Of a DNA stretch of 7,768 bases, positions 1 through 5,443 are shown piece by piece (the first letter of the stretch is position 1; every line of letters begins with the position of its first letter). Under the pieces are notes generated by a model that worked only from the letters and a program-made list of their open reading frames with translations, did not search any database and was not told where the DNA came from. Location: assembly GCA_030615035.1 (NCBI GenBank), contig JAUXAC010000035.1, positions 1 to 7,768 of the forward strand, in the 5' to 3' direction. Source of the DNA: Dehalococcoidia bacterium (GTDB lineage: Bacteria > Chloroflexota > Dehalococcoidia > Dehalococcoidales > RBG-16-60-22). The position numbers and the translations under genes are program-made.

Positions 1-129
1 CCCAATAAGCAGGGCCCTGGTGACAACCCTGAAAATCTTATACGCGATTATAATAAAGATAAAAAACCCTACGAATAGCAGTATTATCTGCGGCTGCATG
101 AACTGCCCCAGGGCTTCAGCAATAGCCAT
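1..129 (-). CDS. N-terminal part of an unrecognised membrane protein (runs off left edge)
   Basis: An open frame starts at ATG 129 and runs leftward without a stop to base 1, giving 43 residues. It begins MAIAEALGQF and has one strongly hydrophobic stretch at about residues 15-30 (rich in I, L, F, V), followed by basic residues (K31, R34, R38). This suggests a single N-terminal membrane anchor with its C-terminal side in the cytoplasm, or the first of several helices. No family can be named from this fragment. It lies 30 nt after the isopentenyl phosphate kinase stop, on the same strand. No Shine-Dalgarno is seen close to the ATG, but a TATA-like box lies about 25 nt upstream, so it may start its own leaderless transcript. 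A role linked to isoprenoids is only suggested by position. Confidence 0.6.
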   Translation of the reverse strand, partial: MAIAEALGQFMQPQIILLFVGFFIFIIIAYKIFRVVTRALLIG

Positions 130-149
130 GGTATAATATTGTCCCCGGG

Positions 150-157
150 ATTTTAAA
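150..157 (-). promoter_or_regulatory. TATA-like box for the membrane protein gene at 129
   Basis: On the minus strand this reads TTTAAAAT, a good match to the archaeal TATA consensus. Its centre is about 24.5 nt from the A of the ATG at 129. Archaeal transcription normally starts about 25 nt from the box centre, so the mRNA would begin at or very near the ATG (leaderless). The box starts 3 nt after the stop codon of the upstream kinase gene. It is supported by two other boxes in the window with nearly the same distance to a start codon. Confidence 0.45.
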
Positions 158-159
158 GC

Positions 160-954
160 TTAGAAAGAGATTTCAGTTCCTATGCCTTTTCCGCCATTCA
201 GCAGGTTATAGACATTTCCCTCTTTTGTTATATTAAAGATAACAACCTTGGTGTCCTTCAGGTTCTCCCTAAGCTTCAGAAGTTTTCCTCTCATACCTCC
301 AGTAACATCCGTGGTTCTTGCCTCCCCAACCTTCTCCAGAATCCCGTCAAAATTATCATTATCAATCCTCTTTATCAGCTCTGCCTTGGGGTTTGCCTTG
401 GGCTCATCCGTAAAGATTCCGTCCACGTCTGTTCCCAGTAAAACCCCATCCGGATTGAATTTCTTTGCAAGAAATGCGATTATGGCATCCCCGCTCACGA
501 CGCTCGCGTTCAGCTTTTTATCCGGGACCATCTGCCCGTAAAGCACGGGTATCTTTCCCTCAGCAATGGCTCTTTCAACCCCCTCCATATTAAATTCAAC
601 AATTTTCTTTTGCTCCTGGACAATCAGCCCATTGGGGTCCATCCCAACTGCCTCCAATCCCGCCTGGTTCAATATCCTTACAACCAGGGTGTTCAAAAAA
701 TTACAGTCCTTTATTGTCTTGGCAAGCCCCTCCTTCTGCCTTTCAGTAAAAACACCATTATCAATATCATATTCCTTGACATTGGTGTGTCCAAAGGGTC
801 CTGCACCATGCACAAGAATAAGCCTGAAATCTTCCTCCCTTGCCTTTTTTATCTCTCCTGCAATCCTTCCTATAACATCTTCCTTTGCTTTCAATTTATT
901 CTCATCCTTAAAGGTAATACTGCTTCCGCCTATTTTCAGTATAAACAAATCCAT
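160..954 (-). CDS. ipk: Isopentenyl phosphate kinase
   Basis: This enzyme phosphorylates isopentenyl phosphate with ATP to give isopentenyl diphosphate (EC 2.7.4.26), the last step of the archaeal modified mevalonate pathway; it is cytosolic. The 264-residue product has the amino-acid kinase fold signatures in order: KIGGSS at 7-12 (phosphate-binding glycines and Lys7), HGAGPFGH at 49-56, SGDAI at 154-158, TDVDGIF at 175-181, and TGGMRGK at 218-224. The histidine ending the HGxGxFGH motif (His56) is the family hallmark that binds the substrate phosphate and separates IPK from glutamate or acetylglutamate kinases. Length is normal for archaeal IPK. The start is ATG 954, because GAGTGA lies 4 nt upstream; a TTG at 975 would put that site inside the gene. 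It is the last gene of the cluster, 4 nt after the dehydratase small subunit. Confidence 0.95.
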   Translation of the reverse strand: MDLFILKIGGSSITFKDENKLKAKEDVIGRIAGEIKKAREEDFRLILVHGAGPFGHTNVKEYDIDNGVFTERQKEGLAKTIKDCNFLNTLVVRILNQAGLEAVGMDPNGLIVQEQKKIVEFNMEGVERAIAEGKIPVLYGQMVPDKKLNASVVSGDAIIAFLAKKFNPDGVLLGTDVDGIFTDEPKANPKAELIKRIDNDNFDGILEKVGEARTTDVTGGMRGKLLKLRENLKDTKVVIFNITKEGNVYNLLNGGKGIGTEISF

Positions 955-958
955 AGTA

Positions 959-964
959 TCACTC
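959..964 (-). promoter_or_regulatory. Shine-Dalgarno site for isopentenyl phosphate kinase
   Basis: The minus strand reads GAGTGA, then TACT, then ATG. The site consists of the last Glu codon and the TGA stop of the dehydratase small subunit. Its distance fixes the kinase start at 954 instead of the TTG at 975 upstream. Confidence 0.7.
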
Positions 965-1348
965 TGTCCTGACAATTCCCTGCTCTCCGTCCACTTCCAC
1001 GGTCATCCCGTCCTTCAGCTGGGATATGTCAATCCTGTCCACGCAGGGTATTTCAGAAATAATCACCCCGACTGCAACAATGGTCTCGCATTCCTTATTG
1101 ATTATCGCTGCGGGTGCGGTCCCGGCCTTTTTCATTCGGTAAAGGGTGTAGGAGCCCACAGTGGAGCCCTTGCCCTGTGGGAAGACCAGAATCTTGCTCT
1201 TAACACTCTTGCCCTCCAGGGGATGGCCCTTCTCCACAACCACCCCTGTATCCGGCTCCACTCCGCCATAGAAGCTTATGCCCTCTGAGGAAACCAGAAT
1301 CTCTCCCTTTACATTTCCCTTGCAGATTTTCCTACCCTTTAATTCCAT
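959..1348 (-). CDS. Phosphomevalonate dehydratase small subunit (aconitase X swivel domain, DUF126)
   Basis: This is the small subunit of the aconitase-X type enzyme that dehydrates (R)-mevalonate 5-phosphate to trans-anhydromevalonate 5-phosphate (EC 4.2.1.182). The 129-residue product carries family signatures: SFYGGVEPDTG at 25-35, HPLEGKSV at 42-49, and FPQGKGSTVGSY at 56-67, whose Ser residues correspond to the substrate-binding serine loop of aconitase swivel domains, followed by GTAPAAII at 76-83. Length fits the small subunits seen when large and small chains are separate genes. ATG 1348 is preferred because AGGTGA lies 5 nt upstream; the longer TTG frame from 1366 would overlap the large subunit by 17 nt and include that site. 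The large subunit stop is 1 nt away (TGATATG), so the two are probably translationally coupled, as expected for a 1:1 complex. Confidence 0.93.
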   Translation of the reverse strand: MELKGRKICKGNVKGEILVSSEGISFYGGVEPDTGVVVEKGHPLEGKSVKSKILVFPQGKGSTVGSYTLYRMKKAGTAPAAIINKECETIVAVGVIISEIPCVDRIDISQLKDGMTVEVDGEQGIVRTE

Positions 1349-1349
1349 A

Positions 1350-2525
1350 TCATTCACCTGTAGCAATCTCTACGCACTCCTCCAGGCTGCAGAACCTGGT
1401 CTTGAAATCATTCTTCCCCCTCCCGTAGAACACCCCTTTTGCGGAATTTGTGGCAGCGCCCTTGAACCTTCCCTTCAGGGGTGCCACGGCAAGGCAGGTG
1501 TCGCATGCGAATTTTGCGCCTGCCTCCTCTATGATTTTGGTGTATCCTGCCTGGTCAGCCATCCTCTTAACAGGCCTTGCAGTGCATATCCAGAATTCCT
1601 TCTTGACCTTCTTGCCTTTCAGAAGCCCCGCAATCTCTGCAATCTCCTTCAGGGTGCAATGGGGGCACCCAATGGAGACAAAATCTATCTCCTCTGCATC
1701 ACTGAGCTCCTCTTTGGCCTTTTCAATATCCTCCTGAGTCACCTCAATTTTCTCCTCCGGAACCTTGGTTCTGTTGGGGGTTATGCCCTCCATATAGAAC
1801 AGTGCAGTCCCGCCATATGTTGCAATGCTCGCCGAGAAGCTCTTCAGCTCCTCTGTCCTTGCGTTCTTTATGCCCCTTATCAGGGGAATCCTGTTCTTTA
1901 TCCTGTCACCAATGACCTTGCCCAGGGCCCCAAAGTCTGTTATGTCCCTGATGTCAGTTTTCACATCAACCAGGACCTGCGCTTGCCTGTTTTCATCCAG
2001 ATGCATCCCGAACTCAGGGGTCCTGCCTGTCAGGGCCGAGGCCAGGGCAGAGGGCCCTCCCTCCCTGTTAGTCCTGGCTCCCAGGACAGAGTTCGCAAAG
2101 CACACTGCAGAGGACTCTGCCCAGGCAATGTGCTCCCCGAACCTCGGCAGATTCCCGATAAGATAGGGTGTGCATGTGCAGGTGGTTATAATACCCATCT
2201 TCTTGAAAGCCTCAATCACGAGCCCCTGCTTCTCTGCAAAATCCTCGGAAATTCCCAGGTTCTTCCAGTTCTCCATATCCATTCCAGCAGGATTTAGTGT
2301 GGTCAGCACCCTGACCCTCCCGTCCTTTGCCATATCTGCCAGGAACTCCAGGCCTGCATCCCCAAGGTTGGAATAGCTCACCCCTGCAATCTGCACAGAG
2401 CCCACATCTATAAGCTTCTCAGCTCCGAATATCTCCCCCAGGGCTGTCAGAATCTCCATGCTCTTTTTCACAGCGTTTCCATGCTTGCCTTCCAGCATCT
2501 CCTTCTCTTCCTGCGTCAATTCCAT
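1350..2525 (-). CDS. Phosphomevalonate dehydratase large subunit (aconitase X catalytic domain)
   Basis: This is the catalytic, iron-sulfur subunit of phosphomevalonate dehydratase in the modified mevalonate pathway. It has 391 residues, normal for AcnX catalytic subunits. Recognisable blocks are the N-terminal LTQEEKEMLEGKHG (3-16), YLIGNLPRFGEHIAWAESSA (121-140), NSVLGARTNREGGPSAL (145-161), GCPHC (286-290), and the C-terminal SAKGVFYGRG (361-370), typical of aconitase X and absent from ordinary aconitases. Likely cluster-binding cysteines are among Cys116/Cys118, Cys287/Cys290 and Cys341/Cys344; which three act cannot be assigned here. Some AcnX proteins act on cis-3-hydroxyproline in bacteria. 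Here the neighbouring mevalonate kinase, decarboxylase and IPK make the phosphomevalonate role much more likely. The ATG at 2525 is 4 nt after the decarboxylase stop and has GGAGTGA just upstream. Confidence 0.94.
   Translation of the reverse strand: MELTQEEKEMLEGKHGNAVKKSMEILTALGEIFGAEKLIDVGSVQIAGVSYSNLGDAGLEFLADMAKDGRVRVLTTLNPAGMDMENWKNLGISEDFAEKQGLVIEAFKKMGIITTCTCTPYLIGNLPRFGEHIAWAESSAVCFANSVLGARTNREGGPSALASALTGRTPEFGMHLDENRQAQVLVDVKTDIRDITDFGALGKVIGDRIKNRIPLIRGIKNARTEELKSFSASIATYGGTALFYMEGITPNRTKVPEEKIEVTQEDIEKAKEELSDAEEIDFVSIGCPHCTLKEIAEIAGLLKGKKVKKEFWICTARPVKRMADQAGYTKIIEEAGAKFACDTCLAVAPLKGRFKGAATNSAKGVFYGRGKNDFKTRFCSLEECVEIATGE
1354..1359 (-). promoter_or_regulatory. Shine-Dalgarno site for the dehydratase small subunit
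   Basis: The minus strand reads AGGTGA with a 5-nt spacer to ATG 1348. It lies in the last codons of the large subunit gene (Gly-Glu-stop) and is the reason to prefer ATG 1348 over TTG 1366. Confidence 0.75.
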
Positions 2526-2529
2526 TCAA

Positions 2530-2536
2530 TCACTCC
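2530..2536 (-). promoter_or_regulatory. Shine-Dalgarno site for the dehydratase large subunit
   Basis: The minus strand reads GGAGTGA, 4 nt before ATG 2525. It contains the final Glu codon and TGA stop of the decarboxylase gene, so ribosome stopping and starting occur at the same place. Confidence 0.7.
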
Positions 2537-3831
2537 AAGAAATCCTTAACATTCACCTTCGGGAACTCCACCCTTCCAAAGCTCTTCCCTTTTGCAACCA
2601 GGGGCTTTGTGAGGTCAAACCCCATTTTGTATGTCATCTTGGTCCCGGGCTCCCCGCTCGGGTCAAGACTGGAACCTGGTTCCCTGCCCTTGATGAATAT
2701 GTCCTGGTCGCCCTGGAACCTTGTGGCCATTGCCCATTCCACCTCCAGGGGCTCAAGGATATTGATATCCTTATCCACTACAAAGGCATGCTTCATGCTT
2801 GAGTGCCCTGCGAATGCAGCCTCCAGGGCATTCTTCCCATCATCCTCATTCTGCTTGTCTATCTTGATAATCCCATGCAGCCAGGAGCAGCCGCCGGGGT
2901 TTATGCTCACATCCAGGCACTTTACGCCTGCCTCATTCACCTTCCTGAATATGGTGGGCTCCCTTGGCATCCCCATAAGTATCTTGTGCTCCAAACAGCC
3001 TGGCAATAGGGCCTGCCATATGGCATCCCTCCGGTGCGTGATCTTCTTCATAGTGAACACAGGCTCCTGCCTCACAACGTCCTGGGTTTCTGTCAGGTCC
3101 ACAAAGGGCCCCTCATCTGCCTTCTCCTCCAGGGATATGCTTCCTTCCAGGACCCATTCACAGTCCGCTGGTACGTATGCATCAAAGGTCTTTGCCTTCA
3201 CCACTTTTAATGGTTCCAGTGTGTTAGCTATCTCCATTTCATCCTTCCCCTTCTCCACGCTGGTTGCTGCAGCAAGCAGGATATTGGGCGAATTCCCGAT
3301 ACAGACAGCAATGTCCAGTTTCTTCTGGTCCTGCAGGAACTGGTCAAAATGTCTCTTGCCCACAATCCTGACAGAAAACTTGTCCTTCCCAATCTGCATC
3401 ATCCTGTGGAAATCCAGGTTCTGCCCAAACTCAGGATGCTTTGCAACCACAACCCCGGAGCTTATATAATTTCCACCATCGTTCTGGCAATGGAACAGAA
3501 TGGGTATCCTGTCCAAATCCACTTCCATCCCCACCTCCTGGCAGGGAGCATTCTTCACCACCTCTGGTTTGGAGGGATTGTCTATCGCCTCAATCATCTT
3601 CGGGATGAGCCCCTCAGGCTTTATGCCAAGGTATTTTGCAATGAGTTCTTTACTGGAAAAGACATTCCCAACAACCCTAAAATCAGACTCCTTTATCTTA
3701 TTGAACAGAACAACCCTGTCCTCCAGTGCCTTGAGCAGGCCGGAAGCTTCCAGCTTTTTGGAAACCGACTTATCAATCACCTGGAGCTTTCCCTCATTCC
3801 TGAGCTTCTCTATGAAATCCCTGAAACCCAT
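2530..3831 (-). CDS. UbiD-family anhydromevalonate phosphate decarboxylase
   Basis: The predicted enzyme removes CO2 from trans-anhydromevalonate 5-phosphate to give isopentenyl phosphate (EC 4.1.1.126), using prenylated FMN. The 433-residue product has UbiD family blocks: FRDFIEKLRNEG at 3-14, the NDGGNYISSG cofactor region at 117-126, FHRMM at 141-145, GKRHF at 158-162, and EGPFVD at 240-245. By family comparison, the catalytic triad would be Arg155, Glu240 and Asp245 (the last position is Glu or Asp in this family), and His161 and Glu225 are probable metal ligands. UbiD proteins act on many substrates; the assignment to anhydromevalonate phosphate rests on the cluster. ATG 3831 is chosen because AGGTGG lies 8 nt upstream. 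The GTG at 3843, which opens the frame further, lies within that site. ubiX stops 2 nt before, so enzyme and cofactor maker are coupled. Confidence 0.93.
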   Translation of the reverse strand: MGFRDFIEKLRNEGKLQVIDKSVSKKLEASGLLKALEDRVVLFNKIKESDFRVVGNVFSSKELIAKYLGIKPEGLIPKMIEAIDNPSKPEVVKNAPCQEVGMEVDLDRIPILFHCQNDGGNYISSGVVVAKHPEFGQNLDFHRMMQIGKDKFSVRIVGKRHFDQFLQDQKKLDIAVCIGNSPNILLAAATSVEKGKDEMEIANTLEPLKVVKAKTFDAYVPADCEWVLEGSISLEEKADEGPFVDLTETQDVVRQEPVFTMKKITHRRDAIWQALLPGCLEHKILMGMPREPTIFRKVNEAGVKCLDVSINPGGCSWLHGIIKIDKQNEDDGKNALEAAFAGHSSMKHAFVVDKDINILEPLEVEWAMATRFQGDQDIFIKGREPGSSLDPSGEPGTKMTYKMGFDLTKPLVAKGKSFGRVEFPKVNVKDFLE

Positions 3832-3833
3832 AA

Positions 3834-4385
3834 TTATTTCCACCTTTTAAACTTTTTATTGTTTACCCCAAGCGCATCCAATACCTTCCCTGTCATGAAA
3901 TCCAGCATATCCTGGATGCCTTCTGGTTTATGATATAATCCAGGGCTCAGGGGCATTACAATCCCCCCGTAATGGGCTATCTTTCTCATGTTCTCCAGGC
4001 AGGGCCCGCTCAGTGGGGTTTCCCTGATGCACACCACCAGCCTCTTTCTCATCTTGAGCATATTGTCCGCTGCCCTGGTTATCAGGGTCCCTGAATGCGC
4101 GCTTGCAATCTTAGAAGCTGTCTTGACAGTAGCGGGTATCACCACCATTCCGTCCACCAAAAAGCTTGAACTCGATATTGGCGCTGCCATGTCCTTGTTG
4201 TCAAAGCATTTGGTGGCCAGCTTCTTGACATCCTCTGGGCTCTGGCTGGTCTCCTCCCTTACCAGCTTCTCCGCCCACTCGGACAGAACCAGGTATGTTT
4301 CAACCCCGGCTTCCTTTAGAGCTTTCAGTACCTCTATCCCATACCGGATTCCGGATGCCCCGCATACTGCAACAATGATTCTCAT
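3834..4385 (-). CDS. ubiX: Flavin prenyltransferase (makes prenylated FMN for the UbiD-type enzyme)
   Basis: This enzyme joins dimethylallyl phosphate to FMN, forming the prenylated FMN that UbiD-family decarboxylases require (EC 2.5.1.129). The 183-residue product has the flavoprotein fold and UbiX/Pad1 motifs: GASG at 9-12 (flavin binding), SSSSFLVDGMVVIPAT at 71-86, RAADNMLK at 104-111, RETPLS at 121-126 (conserved Arg/Glu of the active site), PLSPGLY at 145-151 (conserved Tyr151), and LDALG at 169-173 near the C terminus. Length is typical. It sits directly upstream of the UbiD-family gene, and its final codons (Arg-Trp-Lys-stop) contain that gene's Shine-Dalgarno. No Shine-Dalgarno precedes its own ATG; a strong TATA box about 25 nt upstream implies a leaderless mRNA that starts the five-gene operon. 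Confidence 0.94.
   Translation of the reverse strand: MRIIVAVCGASGIRYGIEVLKALKEAGVETYLVLSEWAEKLVREETSQSPEDVKKLATKCFDNKDMAAPISSSSFLVDGMVVIPATVKTASKIASAHSGTLITRAADNMLKMRKRLVVCIRETPLSGPCLENMRKIAHYGGIVMPLSPGLYHKPEGIQDMLDFMTGKVLDALGVNNKKFKRWK
3840..3845 (-). promoter_or_regulatory. Shine-Dalgarno site for the UbiD-type decarboxylase
   Basis: The minus strand reads AGGTGG, inside the last codons of ubiX, with 8 nt to ATG 3831. It contains the alternative GTG codon at 3843, which makes that codon an unlikely start. Confidence 0.72.
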
Positions 4386-4450
4386 ACGCTTAGAAATTGT
4401 ACTATATATTTAAAGGCATGCTGAAACAGCTTCGTCAAAGGCAGAACAAG
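4386..4450. other. Intergenic spacer between mevalonate kinase and ubiX
   Basis: This 65-nt gap is the longest non-coding stretch in the window. It holds the ubiX promoter (TTTAAATA on the minus strand) and, closer to the kinase stop, a very short inverted repeat (GCTG-TTT-CAGC on the minus strand) with no following T-run. That is too weak to call a terminator, so read-through from the kinase gene into ubiX remains possible. Confidence 0.6.
4407..4414 (-). promoter_or_regulatory. TATA box of the ubiX-UbiD-dehydratase-IPK operon
   Basis: The minus strand reads TTTAAATA followed by TATA, a near-perfect archaeal TATA box. Its centre is about 25.5 nt from the A of the ubiX ATG (4385), which places the start of transcription at or next to the start codon. 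The sequence between them has no Shine-Dalgarno, so the first gene is probably translated from a leaderless mRNA. Confidence 0.7.
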
Positions 4451-5383
4451 CTATCCGATAGTGGTCCTGAGGGTCTTGAATCCAGCATCCTCCAGCGCCT
4501 TTACCACCCTCTCCTGCACCTCTGCCCCTGGGGTGAGTGCAACTATAAACCCGCCCCTTCCTGTCCCGGTAAGCTTGGCCCCTATTGCCCCATTCTCCTT
4601 TGCAATCCTAATCAGGTTCTCCAGCTCGTCACAGGAGACCCCCATCTTCCTCAGGAACTCCTGGTTCTTATCCATCAGCATACCAACGGATGACCAGTCA
4701 GAATTCCTTACGGCACCCAATGCCTGGTTGTAGACCTCCCTGTATTCCCTGCATATACCATCAAACCATTCCCTGTTCCCTTCTTTTTTCCTTCTGACAT
4801 CATCCACCACGACCTTGGTCTCCTGGGTTATGCCAGTGCTTGCCATCACAATCTCCACAGGATTGGCGACAGAAAGCCTTTCAATCTTGTTGGGCCCTCC
4901 CAGGAGGTTCTTCTCAAAGGTTATGAACCCGCCGAATACAGAGCAGGTGTTGTCAATCCCTGAGGGGGTCCCAGCTCCTGCCTCCTCTGCAATGTAGGCA
5001 GCCTGGTTTATCTTTTCATCGTCCATCCCCAGCCCTAGCATCTGGTTCAGGGCCCTGCTTATGCTTGCTGCCAGGGCAGCGCTCGCACCCACGCCAGAGG
5101 AGCAGAGCAGATTGCCGGAAAGCGTAATCTTTACAGGCTTCCTGTCCAGGTCCAGATTGAAGTGCCTAATCAGCGCCTTCAGCTGCCTTTGAATCTCCTC
5201 CCCCTTTTTTTTCTTATATCCAGGGACCTCAGGCCTGTTGTCCACAAACTCAAATTTCCCAGCCTCTTCCACTCTTGCAATGGTCTTGTTGCCTATGCCA
5301 GAGGCTATCCCAGGAATACCATACACTACAAAATGCTCTCCAAACAGTATTACCTTTCCGAACCCAGAACCCTCAAATGCCAT
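4451..5383 (-). CDS. mvk: Mevalonate kinase (GHMP kinase family)
   Basis: This enzyme phosphorylates mevalonate with ATP to mevalonate 5-phosphate (EC 2.7.1.36), the first step encoded in this cluster; it is cytosolic. The 310-residue product shows GHMP kinase motifs in order: GKVILFGEHFVVYG at 9-22 (Lys10, Glu16-His17), the ATP-binding loop SSGVGASAA at 95-103, GTPSGIDN at 138-145 with the likely catalytic Asp144, and KLTGTGRGG at 270-278. The EHFVVYG form of the first motif is characteristic of mevalonate kinases, as against homoserine or galactokinases. Length is standard for archaea. ATG 5383 is chosen over the in-frame TTG at 5389 because it matches the usual N-terminal distance to motif 1 and lies about 25 nt from a TATA-like box; no Shine-Dalgarno is present. 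The stop (TAG) is 65 nt before ubiX. Confidence 0.95.
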   Translation of the reverse strand: MAFEGSGFGKVILFGEHFVVYGIPGIASGIGNKTIARVEEAGKFEFVDNRPEVPGYKKKKGEEIQRQLKALIRHFNLDLDRKPVKITLSGNLLCSSGVGASAALAASISRALNQMLGLGMDDEKINQAAYIAEEAGAGTPSGIDNTCSVFGGFITFEKNLLGGPNKIERLSVANPVEIVMASTGITQETKVVVDDVRRKKEGNREWFDGICREYREVYNQALGAVRNSDWSSVGMLMDKNQEFLRKMGVSCDELENLIRIAKENGAIGAKLTGTGRGGFIVALTPGAEVQERVVKALEDAGFKTLRTTIG

Positions 5384-5403
5384 ATTCAAATTTGGGCGAA
5401 AGG

Positions 5404-5411
5404 CTTAAAAA
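5404..5411. promoter_or_regulatory. Divergent promoter core: TATA-like box usable on both strands
   Basis: The plus strand reads CTTAAAAA and the minus strand TTTTTAAG. On the minus strand the box centre is about 24.5 nt from the mevalonate kinase ATG at 5383, giving a leaderless start. On the plus strand, about 25 nt downstream lies position 5432-5434, just before the AAGGTG site of the methyltransferase gene, giving a leader of roughly 10-13 nt. The purine-rich GCGAAAGG immediately upstream on the plus strand could serve as a TFB recognition element. An alternative AT-rich block at 5413-5424 could instead serve the plus strand. Confidence 0.45.
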
Positions 5412-5432
5412 GGTTATTATGTTATTACTGCT

Positions 5433-5438
5433 AAGGTG
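5433..5438 (+). promoter_or_regulatory. Shine-Dalgarno site for the methyltransferase
   Basis: AAGGTG lies 5 nt before ATG 5444. It supports this start over the in-frame ATG at 5453 (Met4). It is unusual in this window as a first gene of a transcript with a Shine-Dalgarno. Confidence 0.6.
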
Positions 5439-5443
5439 TTATA

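Noticed and set aside
566..1288. Plus-strand open frame (240 codons) spanning IPK and the small subunit
   Set aside because: It crosses two real minus-strand genes and has a shadow-like composition.
1278..2297. Long plus-strand open frame (339 codons) opposite the dehydratase genes
   Set aside because: It is a shadow of the minus-strand genes: its translation has no recognisable motif and is rich in Cys, Pro and Leu, while the opposite strand gives clear aconitase X proteins with matching Shine-Dalgarno sites.
1350..2525. Large subunit as a bacterial-type hydroxyproline dehydratase or ordinary aconitase
   Set aside because: Sequence blocks are aconitase X, and linkage to mevalonate kinase, UbiD/UbiX and IPK favours phosphomevalonate dehydratase.
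2609..3469. Plus-strand open frame (286 codons) opposite the decarboxylase
   Set aside because: It is antisense to an unmistakable UbiD-family gene, its Ser/Pro/Phe-rich translation lacks domains, and no ribosome site was seen.
4416..4435. Short inverted repeat GCTG-TTT-CAGC (minus strand) after mevalonate kinase as a terminator
   Set aside because: A 4-bp stem without a T-run is too weak, and archaeal termination does not depend on such hairpins.
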